Shown: piece by piece, positions 8,420 to 16,770 of the stretch
How the letters are laid out: each line of letters begins with the position of its first letter
How positions within the stretch are numbered: the stretch's first letter is position 1
From: UBA3478 sp049596955
GTDB lineage: Bacteria; Bacteroidota; Bacteroidia; Flavobacteriales; Flavobacteriaceae
Direction: 5' to 3'
Length of the DNA stretch: 54,492 nucleotides
Assembly (NCBI GenBank): GCA_049596955.1
Contig: JBMYMD010000016.1
Location: 1-54,492 of the forward strand
Made by a program: the position numbers and the translations under genes
Notes under the pieces: model-generated
What the model was told of the DNA's origin: nothing
The model's database searches: none
Seen by the model: only the letters and a program-made list of their open reading frames with translations

Positions 8420-9001
8420 TTACCCATGCATCGTTTCTTTTGTTCCAAGCTTAGACATTAATTCTGCTTCGTATTCTAAAAGTGCATTCCACTTTTGATC
8501 AACCTCTTGACGATCACCATACTGTCGTGCAAATTTTAAAAACATAGTATAGTGATTGGCCTCACTCACCATAAGATCTCTATAGAATTTAGATAAATCG
8601 GGGTCATTGATTTCTTCTGAGAGCAATCGAAAGCGTTCACAGCTTCGAGCTTCTATAAGAGCAGCATACAAGAGTTTGTGAACTAAATGTGTTTCTCTAC
8701 TGCCTCCTTTTGGAAAAAACTTCTTCAATTCGATCACATACTGGTCTTTGCGCTCCCGACCGAGCACCCAACCTCTTTCTAGAATTTTTTCATGAACCAT
8801 ATTAAAATGACCCATTTCTTCTCTTGAAAGGGCAACCATAGCTTTTACGAGTTCGGGTTTTTCGGGAAACCCAATAATAAGTGAAATAGCCATGCTCGCT
8901 GCTTTCTGCTCACAATAAGCATGGTCAGTAAGAATTTCTTCAATGTTTTTTTCAACGATGTTGACCCATCGAGGATCAGTCGGTAATTTTAATCCAAGCA
9001 T
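8420..9001 (-). CDS. miaE: tRNA 2-methylthio-N6-isopentenyladenosine hydroxylase-like (MiaE)
   Basis: MiaE is a ferritin-like di-iron enzyme that hydroxylates the isopentenyl side chain of ms2i6A37 in tRNA. The 193-residue protein shows the helical-bundle iron ligands: EQKAASMAISL, EEMGHF near residue 84, EARSCERF near 137 and SEANHYTMF near 168, matching the E, ExxH, E, ExxH pattern. It begins two bases after the tau reading frame of dnaX, so it is cotranscribed with it. A MiaA or MiaB gene is not in the window. Confidence 0.88.
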   Translation of the reverse strand: MLGLKLPTDPRWVNIVEKNIEEILTDHAYCEQKAASMAISLIIGFPEKPELVKAMVALSREEMGHFNMVHEKILERGWVLGRERKDQYVIELKKFFPKGGSRETHLVHKLLYAALIEARSCERFRLLSEEINDPDLSKFYRDLMVSEANHYTMFLKFARQYGDRQEVDQKWNALLEYEAELMSKLGTKETMHG

Positions 9002-9003
9002 AA

Positions 9004-9645
9004 TTAATATTCTAAATCAAAAGTGTCCTTCAAGAGCGCGATTGAAGGGTTTTGTTCAACCATTTTTTTGTATTTCTCTTCGGGGGTAAAAATATATTTT
9101 TCGTTCATTTCTTCTTTTACAATGACCTGTAAGTCTAAATGATCGTTTTCGAGTTTATCTCTAAGAAATTGAAGAAGTTCAAATTTATTTCGATCAATCT
9201 CTTGTTGAATTATTTGATTGGGCACAGTCATACTCATCAAAAAGGCCTCGTTGAGTTGCGGCTGATCCATATTTAAATTTGCCGCCATAATCTTTTTACC
9301 CTTCGCATCTAATTGGGCAATATAATTATTCCAATGAACATGGAGTTCTTCTAGACTAACCTCTTTCGCCCTCTTATCTTCTTCAGACTTTGTTTTTTGC
9401 TGTGCTTTTTCTTCCCTGTGTTTTTTTTGCAATGCCATTCCAGCAAGGGATAATCCAGAAACCTGATGTTCTTGTTTGAGTTCCATTTTTGGTAGTTCTA
9501 CTTCAGGAAGAACTTCAGATTCAACAAGAGGAGGTATTTCTTTCTCTTTGGGCGCTTTGGATGGAACTGGGACTTCAGTTGGAGGTTTTATCGCTGTTTC
9601 GATGCCTTCAATCCATTGAGGGTCAATCAGTCTAAACTTTTTTTT
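9004..9645 (-). CDS. dnaX: dnaX tau-specific C-terminal region (read by -1 frameshift)
   Basis: This frame is open from the A10 run to its stop at 9004 and continues the gamma protein after a -1 shift: AAG TTT AGA CTG ATT GAC reads KFRLIDPQWIEG. The first 50 residues are a Pro/Glu/Val-rich linker, then a helical domain (GLSLAGMALQKKHREEK ... LDLQVIVKEE ... YTPEEKYKKM-like) that in flavobacterial tau proteins contacts the polymerase and helicase. An internal ATG at 9486 could be mistaken for a start, but the codons above it are clearly coding. Full tau would be 567 residues (10706 to 9004), a normal length for the group. Confidence 0.88.
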   Translation of the reverse strand, partial: KKKFRLIDPQWIEGIETAIKPPTEVPVPSKAPKEKEIPPLVESEVLPEVELPKMELKQEHQVSGLSLAGMALQKKHREEKAQQKTKSEEDKRAKEVSLEELHVHWNNYIAQLDAKGKKIMAANLNMDQPQLNEAFLMSMTVPNQIIQQEIDRNKFELLQFLRDKLENDHLDLQVIVKEEMNEKYIFTPEEKYKKMVEQNPSIALLKDTFDLEY

Positions 9646-10706
9646 TTAGAAGGATGACTTATAGATGCCAGTTGCATGAGGCACAGTTCGGCATGTAATC
9701 TTTGGTTTTCACTGTTTTTGTAACTCAGTTCACATGAGTTACTGATGTCAATAGCTGCTAACAACCACTCCTCTGTCCATTTTTGCGCTTGATCGATATA
9801 AGAGCTCATGGTGTTTTTTGGGACCTGTAGCAATTCTTGAGTAGGTTGATGTTTTGACACCATAAGATCTCTAAAATGAGAGCTTAATCCAGTTATAACA
9901 TGATGACCGTCAAATCCTTTTTTCAACAATTCATCAAACTCTAATAGTAGGCTAGGAATAGCGTTTTCTAAAATAAGGGCGGAGAGTTTAAAATAATTGT
10001 CGTAATCAAGAATATTCAGATTTTCGCTAACATCTTTTCGACTGATACGATTTCCAGAGTAACTGACAATACGATCAAAGATAGAAAGCGCATCTCTCAT
10101 GGCACCTTCAGCCTTCTGAGCGATAATATGAAGTGCTTCTTCTTCGGCTTCTACCCCTTGATCTACTGCAATCTTTTGTAAGTAATTGACAGTGTCAGAT
10201 ACCGTAATTCTCTTAAAATCAAAAATTTGACACCGAGAAAGTATGGTAGGAATTATCTTGTGTTTCTCTGTGGTAGCCAAAATAAACACAGCGTGCTTGG
10301 GAGGTTCTTCTAGAGTCTTTAAAAACGCATTAAAAGCTGCTGAAGAGAGCATATGGGCCTCGTCTATGATGTATACCTTATAATGTCCGTTTTGTGGAGG
10401 TATTCTGACCTGATCTGTCAAACTTCGAATGTCGTCAACAGAATTATTCGAGGCAGCATCTAGTTCAAAAATATTAAACGAAAAGTCTTCAATATCAGAG
10501 CTGCTATCATCGCTGTTGATTTTTCTAGCTAGAATTCTGGCACAAGTCGTTTTTCCAACACCTCTAGGGCCACAAAACAACAAGGCCTGCGCCAAGTGGT
10601 TTTGCTTGATGGCATTGTCAAGTGTCCTTGTAATGGCTTCTTGACCAATGACCTCCTCAAAATCTTGGGGTCTGTATTTAAGTGCTGAAACGACATATTG
10701 CTCCAT
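9627..10706 (-). CDS. dnaX: DNA polymerase III gamma subunit (dnaX, zero-frame product)
   Basis: Clamp-loader ATPase. The 359-residue zero-frame product holds AAA+ domains I-III: Walker A GPRGVGKTT near residue 45, Walker B VYIIDEAHML near 111, the SRC sensor region ILSRCQIFDF near 157. It stops at TGA only three codons after an A10 run; a -1 shift on that run gives the longer tau. The four-cysteine zinc module that E. coli DnaX carries between Walker A and B is absent, replaced by an acidic Ser/Asp stretch. A TATATTTG box ends four bases before the ATG, suggesting a leaderless message. Divergent from rnpB. Confidence 0.95.
   Translation of the reverse strand: MEQYVVSALKYRPQDFEEVIGQEAITRTLDNAIKQNHLAQALLFCGPRGVGKTTCARILARKINSDDSSSDIEDFSFNIFELDAASNNSVDDIRSLTDQVRIPPQNGHYKVYIIDEAHMLSSAAFNAFLKTLEEPPKHAVFILATTEKHKIIPTILSRCQIFDFKRITVSDTVNYLQKIAVDQGVEAEEEALHIIAQKAEGAMRDALSIFDRIVSYSGNRISRKDVSENLNILDYDNYFKLSALILENAIPSLLLEFDELLKKGFDGHHVITGLSSHFRDLMVSKHQPTQELLQVPKNTMSSYIDQAQKWTEEWLLAAIDISNSCELSYKNSENQRLHAELCLMQLASISHPSKKKSLD
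9638..9647 (-). promoter_or_regulatory. A10 slippery run in dnaX (programmed frameshift or slippage site)
   Basis: On the minus strand the zero frame reads TCT AAA AAA AAA AGT TTA GAC TGA. The run includes A AAA AAA heptamers suitable for a -1 ribosomal slip and is long enough for RNA-polymerase slippage of the type known for Thermus dnaX. Stop follows within three codons. I see no strong downstream hairpin. Confidence 0.75.
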
Positions 10707-10710
10707 AACA

Positions 10711-10738
10711 CAAATATACTATTCAAAAATATTCGCAA
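10711..10738 (-). promoter_or_regulatory. Promoter of dnaX
   Basis: On the minus strand a -33 TTG (10738-10736) is followed after 17 bases by TATATTTG (10718-10711), an exact TAnnTTTG match. The A of the dnaX ATG is five bases past the box. Confidence 0.7.
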
Positions 10739-10783
10739 CTCTTGATAATAGTGCATAAGTTCAAAAATTATCAACATTAGAAT

Positions 10784-10791
10784 TACCTTTG
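10784..10791 (+). promoter_or_regulatory. Promoter -7 element of rnpB
   Basis: TACCTTTG matches TAnnTTTG exactly; the first base of the RNase P P1 helix (10796) is five bases past its final G. Confidence 0.7.
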
Positions 10792-10795
10792 CGCT

Positions 10796-11075
10796 AAGCA
10801 GGTCACCTTATCGCTTTTTAAAGAGGAAAGTCCGGACACCACAGTGCAGCATAGCGGGTAACGCCCGTCCATCGAAAGATGAGGACCAGTGCAACAGAAA
10901 GAAAGTACAGTTCGGCTGTAGTGAAATCAGGTAAACTCTATGCGGTGAAACACCATGTAAACCAATATTTTAGGGTTGCACGCTCTACATTGGAGGGTAG
11001 GTGGCTAGAGGTCAAGGGTAACTTTGATCCAAGATAAATGATAAGGCTAGACAGAATCCGGCTTATGACCTGCTT
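10796..11075 (+). ncRNA. rnpB: RNase P RNA, bacterial type A
   Basis: Catalytic RNA that removes 5' leaders from tRNA precursors. The conserved core is plain: GAGGAAAGTCCGGACACC near 10822, the AGCGGGTAACGCCCG stem near 10852, AATCAGGTAAACTC near 10925, and AGACAGAATCCGGCTTA near 11049. The ends pair: AAGCAGGTCA (10796-10805) with TGACCTGCTT (11066-11075), forming P1, and a short T run follows. About 280 bases. Its 3' end overlaps the last codons of the convergent rsmD gene. Confidence 0.95.
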
Positions 11076-11605
11076 TTTTCAAAAAAACTAAAACAAGAAT
11101 TGCCGTAATTCCTGACGCGGGTGAAATTGAGATGATTTTCAAAAGAAATCACACTTTCGTGTTCTAGAATAAATTGCCCATCTGAACTCAATGCTTTTTC
11201 AAGAACTAGTTCAATGATTTCAGCGTATTGTTCATTGCTGAAATTATAAGGAGGGTCTGCAAATACCAATTGAAAGATCTGTTTGTTGTTTTTCAGGTAT
11301 CCAAAGATATTTTGTTGTATTGCTGTAATTGAAAAATCTAAATCTGTATTCATTTTTTTTACAAAGGAAATACAGCCCTTGTGCTGATCAATAGCCGTCA
11401 ATGTTCGGCATCCTCTTGAAGCAAATTCAAATGAAATGTTACCTGTTCCACAGCACAAGTCTAAAACACTGATATCTTCAAAATCAAGCTGATGAGTGAG
11501 AATATTGAACAGTCCCTCTTTAGCCATGTCTGTTGTAGGACGAACAGGTAGATTTTTGGGAGCGCTTATTCTACGCCCTTTATGAAGACCAGAGATTATT
11601 CTCAT
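11063..11605 (-). CDS. rsmD: 16S rRNA (guanine-N2)-methyltransferase RsmD
   Basis: Methylates G966 of 16S rRNA (E. coli numbering) using S-adenosylmethionine. The 180-residue protein opens MRIISGLHKGRRI and carries VRPTTDMAKEGLFNIL near residue 26, the SAM motif VLDLCCGTGNISFEFASRG near 45 and the catalytic FADPPYNF near 115. Its stop codon (11063-11065) and last codons lie within the P1 stem of rnpB on the other strand. It follows the DUF3822 gene by three bases, the usual flavobacterial pairing. Confidence 0.93.
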   Translation of the reverse strand: MRIISGLHKGRRISAPKNLPVRPTTDMAKEGLFNILTHQLDFEDISVLDLCCGTGNISFEFASRGCRTLTAIDQHKGCISFVKKMNTDLDFSITAIQQNIFGYLKNNKQIFQLVFADPPYNFSNEQYAEIIELVLEKALSSDGQFILEHESVISFENHLNFTRVRNYGNSCFSFFEKSRS

Positions 11606-11608
11606 CGT

Positions 11609-12412
11609 TTAATTCATCATAGAAGAGAATATCGCTAGAGGAGGATTTTTTTTGGGATAATTCAAATCAATATCAAAAAAATCTGCACTTCTACAACTTT
11701 TAAAATGTGTTCCGTGACTTTCTTCAAAGTTTGTGATTTGAGTTTTTTGTCCTAACAATAATAACTGAGTGTTTTGGACCTCTCCCTCGCATTGTTGAAT
11801 CGCGTTTAGAATATAATAGAGACAATCTTCGCCTCCTACTAACGGAAAGCTATTAAACATCTGTAAACGCGCTTTTTGATATAGAGAAATCTCTATACGG
11901 TAAGAGTCAATACTGGCAATAACTAAATCTTCATCAAAGTTTTGATCTATGGTCTTTGGAATTTTAAATTGGGAAATTGTTCTAGCACTGTGCTCTAAAT
12001 CAAATGAGTCAAAATGTTCAATCAATAGTGACTCTACTTTAGGTAATTTTTTAAACACGTAATTGCGTTCAAAGTCATCACTTAAATAAGTCAGTTCACA
12101 ATCACCTAATGGCGCAGAGAGTTGAAAGTAATTCTTGAGTTGCTCCTGATCAAATACTGACTCATGCACAATAACTACCTCAGTGGTATAAATCAAAGAA
12201 ACTGCGTCTATTTTTTCTTTAAAGTTATGAATGGTCTGAGTGAGTTGTTCAATGATATAGTTTTCACCTGTATGTGTGCTTTGTTTTGTTGATGATTCGC
12301 CATAGTCTTCAAGTGATCTAGACTGCTCATCAATTATCCAAAAAGAAAATCCATCCTGCGAGAGCCGAATGGATAGTCTTGTATTAGAATTTGTGTTTGA
12401 TTCTGTTGTCAA
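11609..12412 (-). CDS. DUF3822 family protein
   Basis: A 267-residue cytoplasmic protein of the Bacteroidota-specific DUF3822 family, recognised by its place immediately before rsmD and by features such as RLSIRLSQDGFSFWI at the amino end and LLLLGQKTQI near the carboxyl end. The domain is thought to have an actin/ASKHA-like fold, but no function is established. There is no signal peptide. The three-base gap to rsmD suggests coupled expression; whether it works with rRNA methylation is unknown. Confidence 0.8.
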   Translation of the reverse strand: MTTESNTNSNTRLSIRLSQDGFSFWIIDEQSRSLEDYGESSTKQSTHTGENYIIEQLTQTIHNFKEKIDAVSLIYTTEVVIVHESVFDQEQLKNYFQLSAPLGDCELTYLSDDFERNYVFKKLPKVESLLIEHFDSFDLEHSARTISQFKIPKTIDQNFDEDLVIASIDSYRIEISLYQKARLQMFNSFPLVGGEDCLYYILNAIQQCEGEVQNTQLLLLGQKTQITNFEESHGTHFKSCRSADFFDIDLNYPKKNPPLAIFSSMMN

Positions 12413-12427
12413 AAGAAAGACACTAAT

Positions 12428-13069
12428 TTATTTTTTGTCATAAATAGAAGGCCAGTTACCGCTTGTACTAACTTCTGTTAAAGAACCTACTACGATTTGG
12501 TTTCCATTTACCTCCTCAATACTGTTATGCGTATTTTCTTTTAGCCTTAAGTCATCTGGTTGATCGTATAAAACCACATCTTTCTTAACTGAGGCCATAA
12601 AAACGGGAACTTGGAAGTTTCCTTTAGTGATAATTTCTGCCTTGAGTTCAAATGTTTCTCCGTTTTGAGCAAAGGGTACATTCATCAACTCTTTATATGA
12701 CATCGAATTCTTAAATAGCGAATCTTTAATCGAAACGCGACCTAAAGTATCAATTACTACAGTATCTACTTGCATATCGATTCTATACACTCTATTGTAG
12801 CGCATAAAAGAAGAATCTCTTTGCTGCGTAATTGTAAATTCAGCGGTATCAATAAACTGCACTAAACCTTCAAAGTCACCAGCGTAGTTACCGTTAACGG
12901 TTTTGAATGCTTCTTGAGCAACTTTAATTTCTTTCAATCTTTCAATGACGGCTGTGAATCTCTCTTCTCTTGTCTTGTTGAATTCGATAGGAGCCATAAT
13001 TGATTGATAAATTAAGTATCCTAGTAGTATAGAAACTATCCAAAGAACTGCCGTAAGAACTTTTTTCAT
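12428..13069 (-). CDS. Conserved membrane-anchored protein of unknown function
   Basis: I start it at the ATG at 13069 (MKKVLTAVLWIVSILLGYLIYQ), because the 11 codons upstream of that do not look coding and the membrane segment then sits at the very end. The result is 213 residues: one amino-terminal transmembrane helix, a helical stretch ERLKEIKVAQEAFKTVNG that resembles the stalk of pseudopilin-like proteins, then a mostly beta periplasmic domain. It is 15 bases ahead of the DUF3822 gene, and its message starts near a TACCTTTG box at 13132-13125. Function not recognised. Confidence 0.75.
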   Translation of the reverse strand: MKKVLTAVLWIVSILLGYLIYQSIMAPIEFNKTREERFTAVIERLKEIKVAQEAFKTVNGNYAGDFEGLVQFIDTAEFTITQQRDSSFMRYNRVYRIDMQVDTVVIDTLGRVSIKDSLFKNSMSYKELMNVPFAQNGETFELKAEIITKGNFQVPVFMASVKKDVVLYDQPDDLRLKENTHNSIEEVNGNQIVVGSLTEVSTSGNWPSIYDKK

Positions 13070-13124
13070 TATTAGATAATTTGATCGTTTGGTTAAAAAC
13101 AAATCTACAATTTTTTTTGATTAG

Positions 13125-13132
13125 CAAAGGTA
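13125..13132 (-). promoter_or_regulatory. Promoter -7 element upstream of the 13069 gene
   Basis: Reads TACCTTTG on the minus strand, an exact TAnnTTTG match, about 55 bases before the ATG at 13069. Confidence 0.5.
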
Positions 13133-13172
13133 TTTCGGTGCAAATGATGGTAACTTACGACAAAATTAAAAT

Positions 13173-14579
13173 TTGAACGCCCAAGAGTTTGAACACCTTA
13201 TAATCGATTCCTTTCCTTTTGCACCTACAGACATTCAACTCCACAGCATAAGGATGTTGTCTAATTTTTTATGTAACCCTACTGATAAGCAGATTTTTGT
13301 GCTTAGAGGTTACGCCGGAACGGGGAAAACTACATTGATTAGCACACTGGTTAAAAAACTCTGGAATATTTCGATGAAGTCGGTTCAAATGGCTCCAACA
13401 GGTCGAGCTGCTAAGGTAATTTCTTCCTACACAAGTACAGTCTCTTTTACGATTCACAGGAAAATTTATCACGTCAAAAGTGAGAAAGATGCGGGTATAC
13501 GATTCACTCCTGCAGTTAATAAACACAAGAACACACTTTTCATTGTCGACGAGGCTTCAATGATTTCGGATACCCAAGTTGAAAAGTCGTCTTTATTAGA
13601 AGATTTAATTTCGTTCGTTCACTCTGGGTACAAGTGTAAACTTTTGTTAGTTGGTGATACCGCCCAGCTTCCTCCTGTTCACTCAGAAATAAGCCCAGCT
13701 CTCGATGAAGAATATCTCGAAAGAAATTTCGATTGTTCATTGTTGAGTTGTGAATTAAATGAGGTAGTTCGCCAAGCCAGTGATAGCGGAATTTTATTCA
13801 ATGCTACTCTTCTGCGGGAAACACTTTTTGATCAAATGAGCAGTTCGTTTCGATTTCAGCTCAATGAAAAACCTGAGATAGAACGATTAATTGATGGAAA
13901 TGATATTCAAGAACGACTTGAGGATAGTTACAGATTGTCCGGTTTAGAAGAAACTGCCATAATAGTTCGATCGAATAAAAGAGCCAATTTGTTCAATAAA
14001 AATATCAGATCTCGCATCTTGTATTTAGACGATGAATTAAATGTTGGCGATTACCTCATGGTAGTTAAAAACAATTACTTTTGGATCAGTCCAAAAAGCG
14101 AGGCTGGATTCATTGCCAATGGAGATTTAATTGAGCTTTTAGAAATCTTTAAATACATTGATTTGTACGGTTTTCGGTTCGCTGAAGTAAAAGTCAAATT
14201 GGTAGATTATCCCAAAATGGACCCTTTTGAAACGGTCCTGATTTTGGATACCATAGAGTCTGAGACGCCGGCCCTTACCTATGAAGAATCAAACCAACTC
14301 TATCAACAAGTCAAAGCTGACTATGAACATGAGAGTTCAAATTATAAAAAATACTTAGCAGTTAAAAACAACAAATATTTCAATGCGCTTCAAGTCAAGT
14401 TTTCGTATGCCCTAACTTGTCATAAAGCTCAAGGAGGACAGTGGGATAACGTGTTTATCGAACAACCTTTTTTACCGGATGGTTTCGATCAGAACGCTAA
14501 GCGCTGGTTGTACACAGCCTTGACCAGAGCAAAAAAATCAGTGTACCTCATTGGTTTTGAAAATAAATATTTTGAATAA
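13173..14579 (+). CDS. SF1B DNA helicase (RecD/Dda-like)
   Basis: ATP-driven DNA helicase of superfamily 1. Walker A GYAGTGKT is at residues 46-53, Walker B FIVDEASMIS near 125, motif III LLVGDTAQLPPV near 165, and the C-terminal motifs CHKAQGGQWDNVFIE near 415 and YTALTRAKKSVYLIG near 445. At 468 residues it is a compact single-chain helicase, not a RecBCD subunit. The start is TTG at 13173: an in-frame stop lies six bases upstream, and the residues FEHLIIDSFPFAPTDIQ right after it belong to the conserved amino end, so a later ATG would cut the protein. Followed by kdsB after 9 bases. Confidence 0.9.
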   Translation: MNAQEFEHLIIDSFPFAPTDIQLHSIRMLSNFLCNPTDKQIFVLRGYAGTGKTTLISTLVKKLWNISMKSVQMAPTGRAAKVISSYTSTVSFTIHRKIYHVKSEKDAGIRFTPAVNKHKNTLFIVDEASMISDTQVEKSSLLEDLISFVHSGYKCKLLLVGDTAQLPPVHSEISPALDEEYLERNFDCSLLSCELNEVVRQASDSGILFNATLLRETLFDQMSSSFRFQLNEKPEIERLIDGNDIQERLEDSYRLSGLEETAIIVRSNKRANLFNKNIRSRILYLDDELNVGDYLMVVKNNYFWISPKSEAGFIANGDLIELLEIFKYIDLYGFRFAEVKVKLVDYPKMDPFETVLILDTIESETPALTYEESNQLYQQVKADYEHESSNYKKYLAVKNNKYFNALQVKFSYALTCHKAQGGQWDNVFIEQPFLPDGFDQNAKRWLYTALTRAKKSVYLIGFENKYFE

Positions 14580-14588
14580 ATTTCGCCT

Positions 14589-15317
14589 ATGAAAGTTGTC
14601 GCCATGATACCGGCCAGATTGGAAGCCAGTCGATTCCCTAAAAAGCTTATTCAAGATTTAAACGGAAAGACCGTCATTGAACGGACCTACGAGGCAGCCC
14701 TAAAAACGGGTTTATTTCACCACGTCTATGTAGTAACAGATGCCGCAGAAATAGGCAGTCTTTTTAATACAGATCAAGTAATTTATAGCGAAGCTGAGCA
14801 TGAAACAGGAAGTGATCGCCTAGCTGAAGCTGCAAATAAGATTGAGGCAGATGTCATTGTCAATGTTCAAGGAGACGAACCTTTTATAAATGCTCAAAGT
14901 TTGTCTTTGTTAATCGATATCTTTAAAAAAGATAAAAATGCGCAGATAGACCTAGCCAGCCTCAAAACACCTATTGAGGATACTGCTGAAATAAACAATC
15001 CAAATGTGGTAAAAGTAATTTGCGATAAAGATGATTGTGCTATGTATTTTTCGCGCTCACCTATTCCGTATAATCGAGCTAATATTGAAAATACCCAATA
15101 CTACAAGCACATAGGGGTCTACGCTTTTCGAAAAAGTGCGCTAATTGAATTTTCTCAGATGGAAATCAAAGCTCTAGAAGCTGCCGAAAAAATTGAAGCC
15201 ATTCGATTCTTAGAATACAATCGCACCATGAAAATGGTCACTACACACATTGATAATATAGGAATAGATACCCCTGAAGATTTAGAACGTGCTCGATTTA
15301 GATTAAAATCGCAATAA
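14589..15317 (+). CDS. kdsB: CMP-KDO synthetase (3-deoxy-manno-octulosonate cytidylyltransferase)
   Basis: Activates KDO with CTP for lipopolysaccharide inner-core synthesis. The amino end MIPARLEASRFPKKL, the motif VVTDAAEI, SGSDRLAEA-like TGSDRLAEA near residue 78, VNVQGDEPFI near 95 and the C-terminal IDTPEDLERAR are typical. 242 residues, full length. The last base of its stop codon is the first base of the next gene's ATG, so it is cotranscribed with the HAD phosphatase. Confidence 0.96.
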   Translation: MKVVAMIPARLEASRFPKKLIQDLNGKTVIERTYEAALKTGLFHHVYVVTDAAEIGSLFNTDQVIYSEAEHETGSDRLAEAANKIEADVIVNVQGDEPFINAQSLSLLIDIFKKDKNAQIDLASLKTPIEDTAEINNPNVVKVICDKDDCAMYFSRSPIPYNRANIENTQYYKHIGVYAFRKSALIEFSQMEIKALEAAEKIEAIRFLEYNRTMKMVTTHIDNIGIDTPEDLERARFRLKSQ

Positions 15318-16018
15318 TGAAAGATTACAATACTATTCGAACAATCGGTTTTGATGCAGATGATACGCTCTGGGTAAATGAAACTTATTTTAGAGAAACC
15401 GAAGATAAATTTGCAGACTTACTCCAAGAGTTTGAGACCAAGAATAAAATTGACAACGAACTCTTTGCTAAAGAAATGGAAAACCTAAGGCTCTATGGAT
15501 ACGGTGTTAAAGGTTTTATGCTCTCTATGCTAGAAACGGCTATTGAACTCTCCTCAGGTCAGGTCAATACTCAAACACTCTCGAAGATTATCGCTATGGG
15601 CAAGCGTATGATTGATCAACCCGTAGAAATCCTAGACGGAGTTCAAGAGACATTGCAGTATTTAGCTCCAAAGTATAGATTAATAGTAATGACTAAAGGA
15701 GATTTGTTAGACCAGGAGCGTAAACTTCAAAAATCAGGTCTTTCTAAATACTTTCAACACGTTGAAGTTTTGAGCGATAAGAAAGAAAAAAATTACAGCG
15801 ATCTGTTAGCACATTTAGAAATTGATGTCGATGAATTTGTTATGATCGGTAATTCTTTAAAATCAGATGTGTTACCTCTTTTAAACATTGGAGCTAAAGC
15901 TATACACATTCCTTTTCATACCACATGGGCACATGAAGAGGTCAGTGAAAAAGAAATAGATAAAGACCACCAATACCTCAAGATAGAACGACTCACACAG
16001 TTAAAGTCTATTTTCTAA
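15317..16018 (+). CDS. HAD-superfamily hydrolase
   Basis: A 233-residue haloacid-dehalogenase-fold phosphatase. Motif I GFDADDTLW near residue 11 (nucleophile and acid/base Asp), motif II VMTKGD near 117, Lys of motif III in SDKKEKNY near 153, and motif IV MIGNSLKSDVLPLLNIG near 174 are all present. The cap between I and II is helical (C1 type). YjjG-like nucleotidases are the closest shape I recognise. Position directly behind kdsB might hint at a sugar-phosphate substrate, but KdsC-type KDO-8-P phosphatases look different (smaller, no cap), so the substrate is left open. Confidence 0.88.
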   Translation: MKDYNTIRTIGFDADDTLWVNETYFRETEDKFADLLQEFETKNKIDNELFAKEMENLRLYGYGVKGFMLSMLETAIELSSGQVNTQTLSKIIAMGKRMIDQPVEILDGVQETLQYLAPKYRLIVMTKGDLLDQERKLQKSGLSKYFQHVEVLSDKKEKNYSDLLAHLEIDVDEFVMIGNSLKSDVLPLLNIGAKAIHIPFHTTWAHEEVSEKEIDKDHQYLKIERLTQLKSIF

Positions 16019-16020
16019 AT

Positions 16021-16731
16021 CTACTCTTGCATACTGTGGTAAACATTTTGCACATCGTCATCTTCTTCAATTTTTTCCAAAAGTTTTTCGATGTCGGCTA
16101 CCTGTTCTGCATTTAATGAAGTGGTTGTTGTTGGAATACGCTCGAATCCGGAAGAAAGAATTTCAATATCTCGATCTTCCAGCTCTTTTTGAATCGCTCC
16201 AAAGCTCTCAAAAGGAGCGTATATCATGATTCCATCTTCGTCTTGAAAAATTTCTTCTGCCCCAAAATCAATAAATTCTAACTCGAGCTCTTCAATATCG
16301 ATTCCCTCGGATTGAATTCTAAAATTACAGGTGTGATCAAACATGAACTCAACCGATCCAGAGGTACCTAAAGTTCCATTACATTTGTTGAAGTAGCTTC
16401 TGATATTAGCTACTGTTCTAGTATTGTTATCTGTAGCTGTTTCTACTAAAATAGCTATTCCGTGAGGACCGTAACCTTCAAAGAGCACCTCCTTGTAGTC
16501 GCCTTGATTTTTATCAGAAGCACGCTTTATAGCCCTTTCGATATTGTCTTTGGGCATATTAACAGATTTGGCATTTTGAATCACCGCTCGTAGTCTAGAA
16601 TTGCTGTCGGGATCTGGTCCTCCTTCTTTTACAGCCATTACGATGTCTTTTCCAATACGTGTAAATGCCTTGGACATGGCTGCCCAACGTTTCATTTTAC
16701 GGGCTTTTCGAAATTCAAATGCTCTTCCCAT
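16021..16731 (-). CDS. yebC: YebC/PmpR family protein
   Basis: YebC-family proteins bind DNA or act on translating ribosomes (recent work links some to polyproline stalling); they are near universal in bacteria. The amino end MGRAFEFRKARKMKRWAAMSK is the Bacteroidota form; PDPDSNSRLRAVIQNAKSVNMPKDNIERAI near residue 40 and YEGYGPHGIAILVE-like EGYGPHGIAILVETATDNN near 92 are signatures. 236 residues, normal. It converges on the HAD gene with two bases between stops, and is the last of the minus-strand run that begins at thrA. Confidence 0.95.
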   Translation of the reverse strand: MGRAFEFRKARKMKRWAAMSKAFTRIGKDIVMAVKEGGPDPDSNSRLRAVIQNAKSVNMPKDNIERAIKRASDKNQGDYKEVLFEGYGPHGIAILVETATDNNTRTVANIRSYFNKCNGTLGTSGSVEFMFDHTCNFRIQSEGIDIEELELEFIDFGAEEIFQDEDGIMIYAPFESFGAIQKELEDRDIEILSSGFERIPTTTTSLNAEQVADIEKLLEKIEEDDDVQNVYHSMQE

Positions 16732-16770
16732 ATGCTTTATTAATTAGAGTTTAAAAATAGAAAAACCAAC

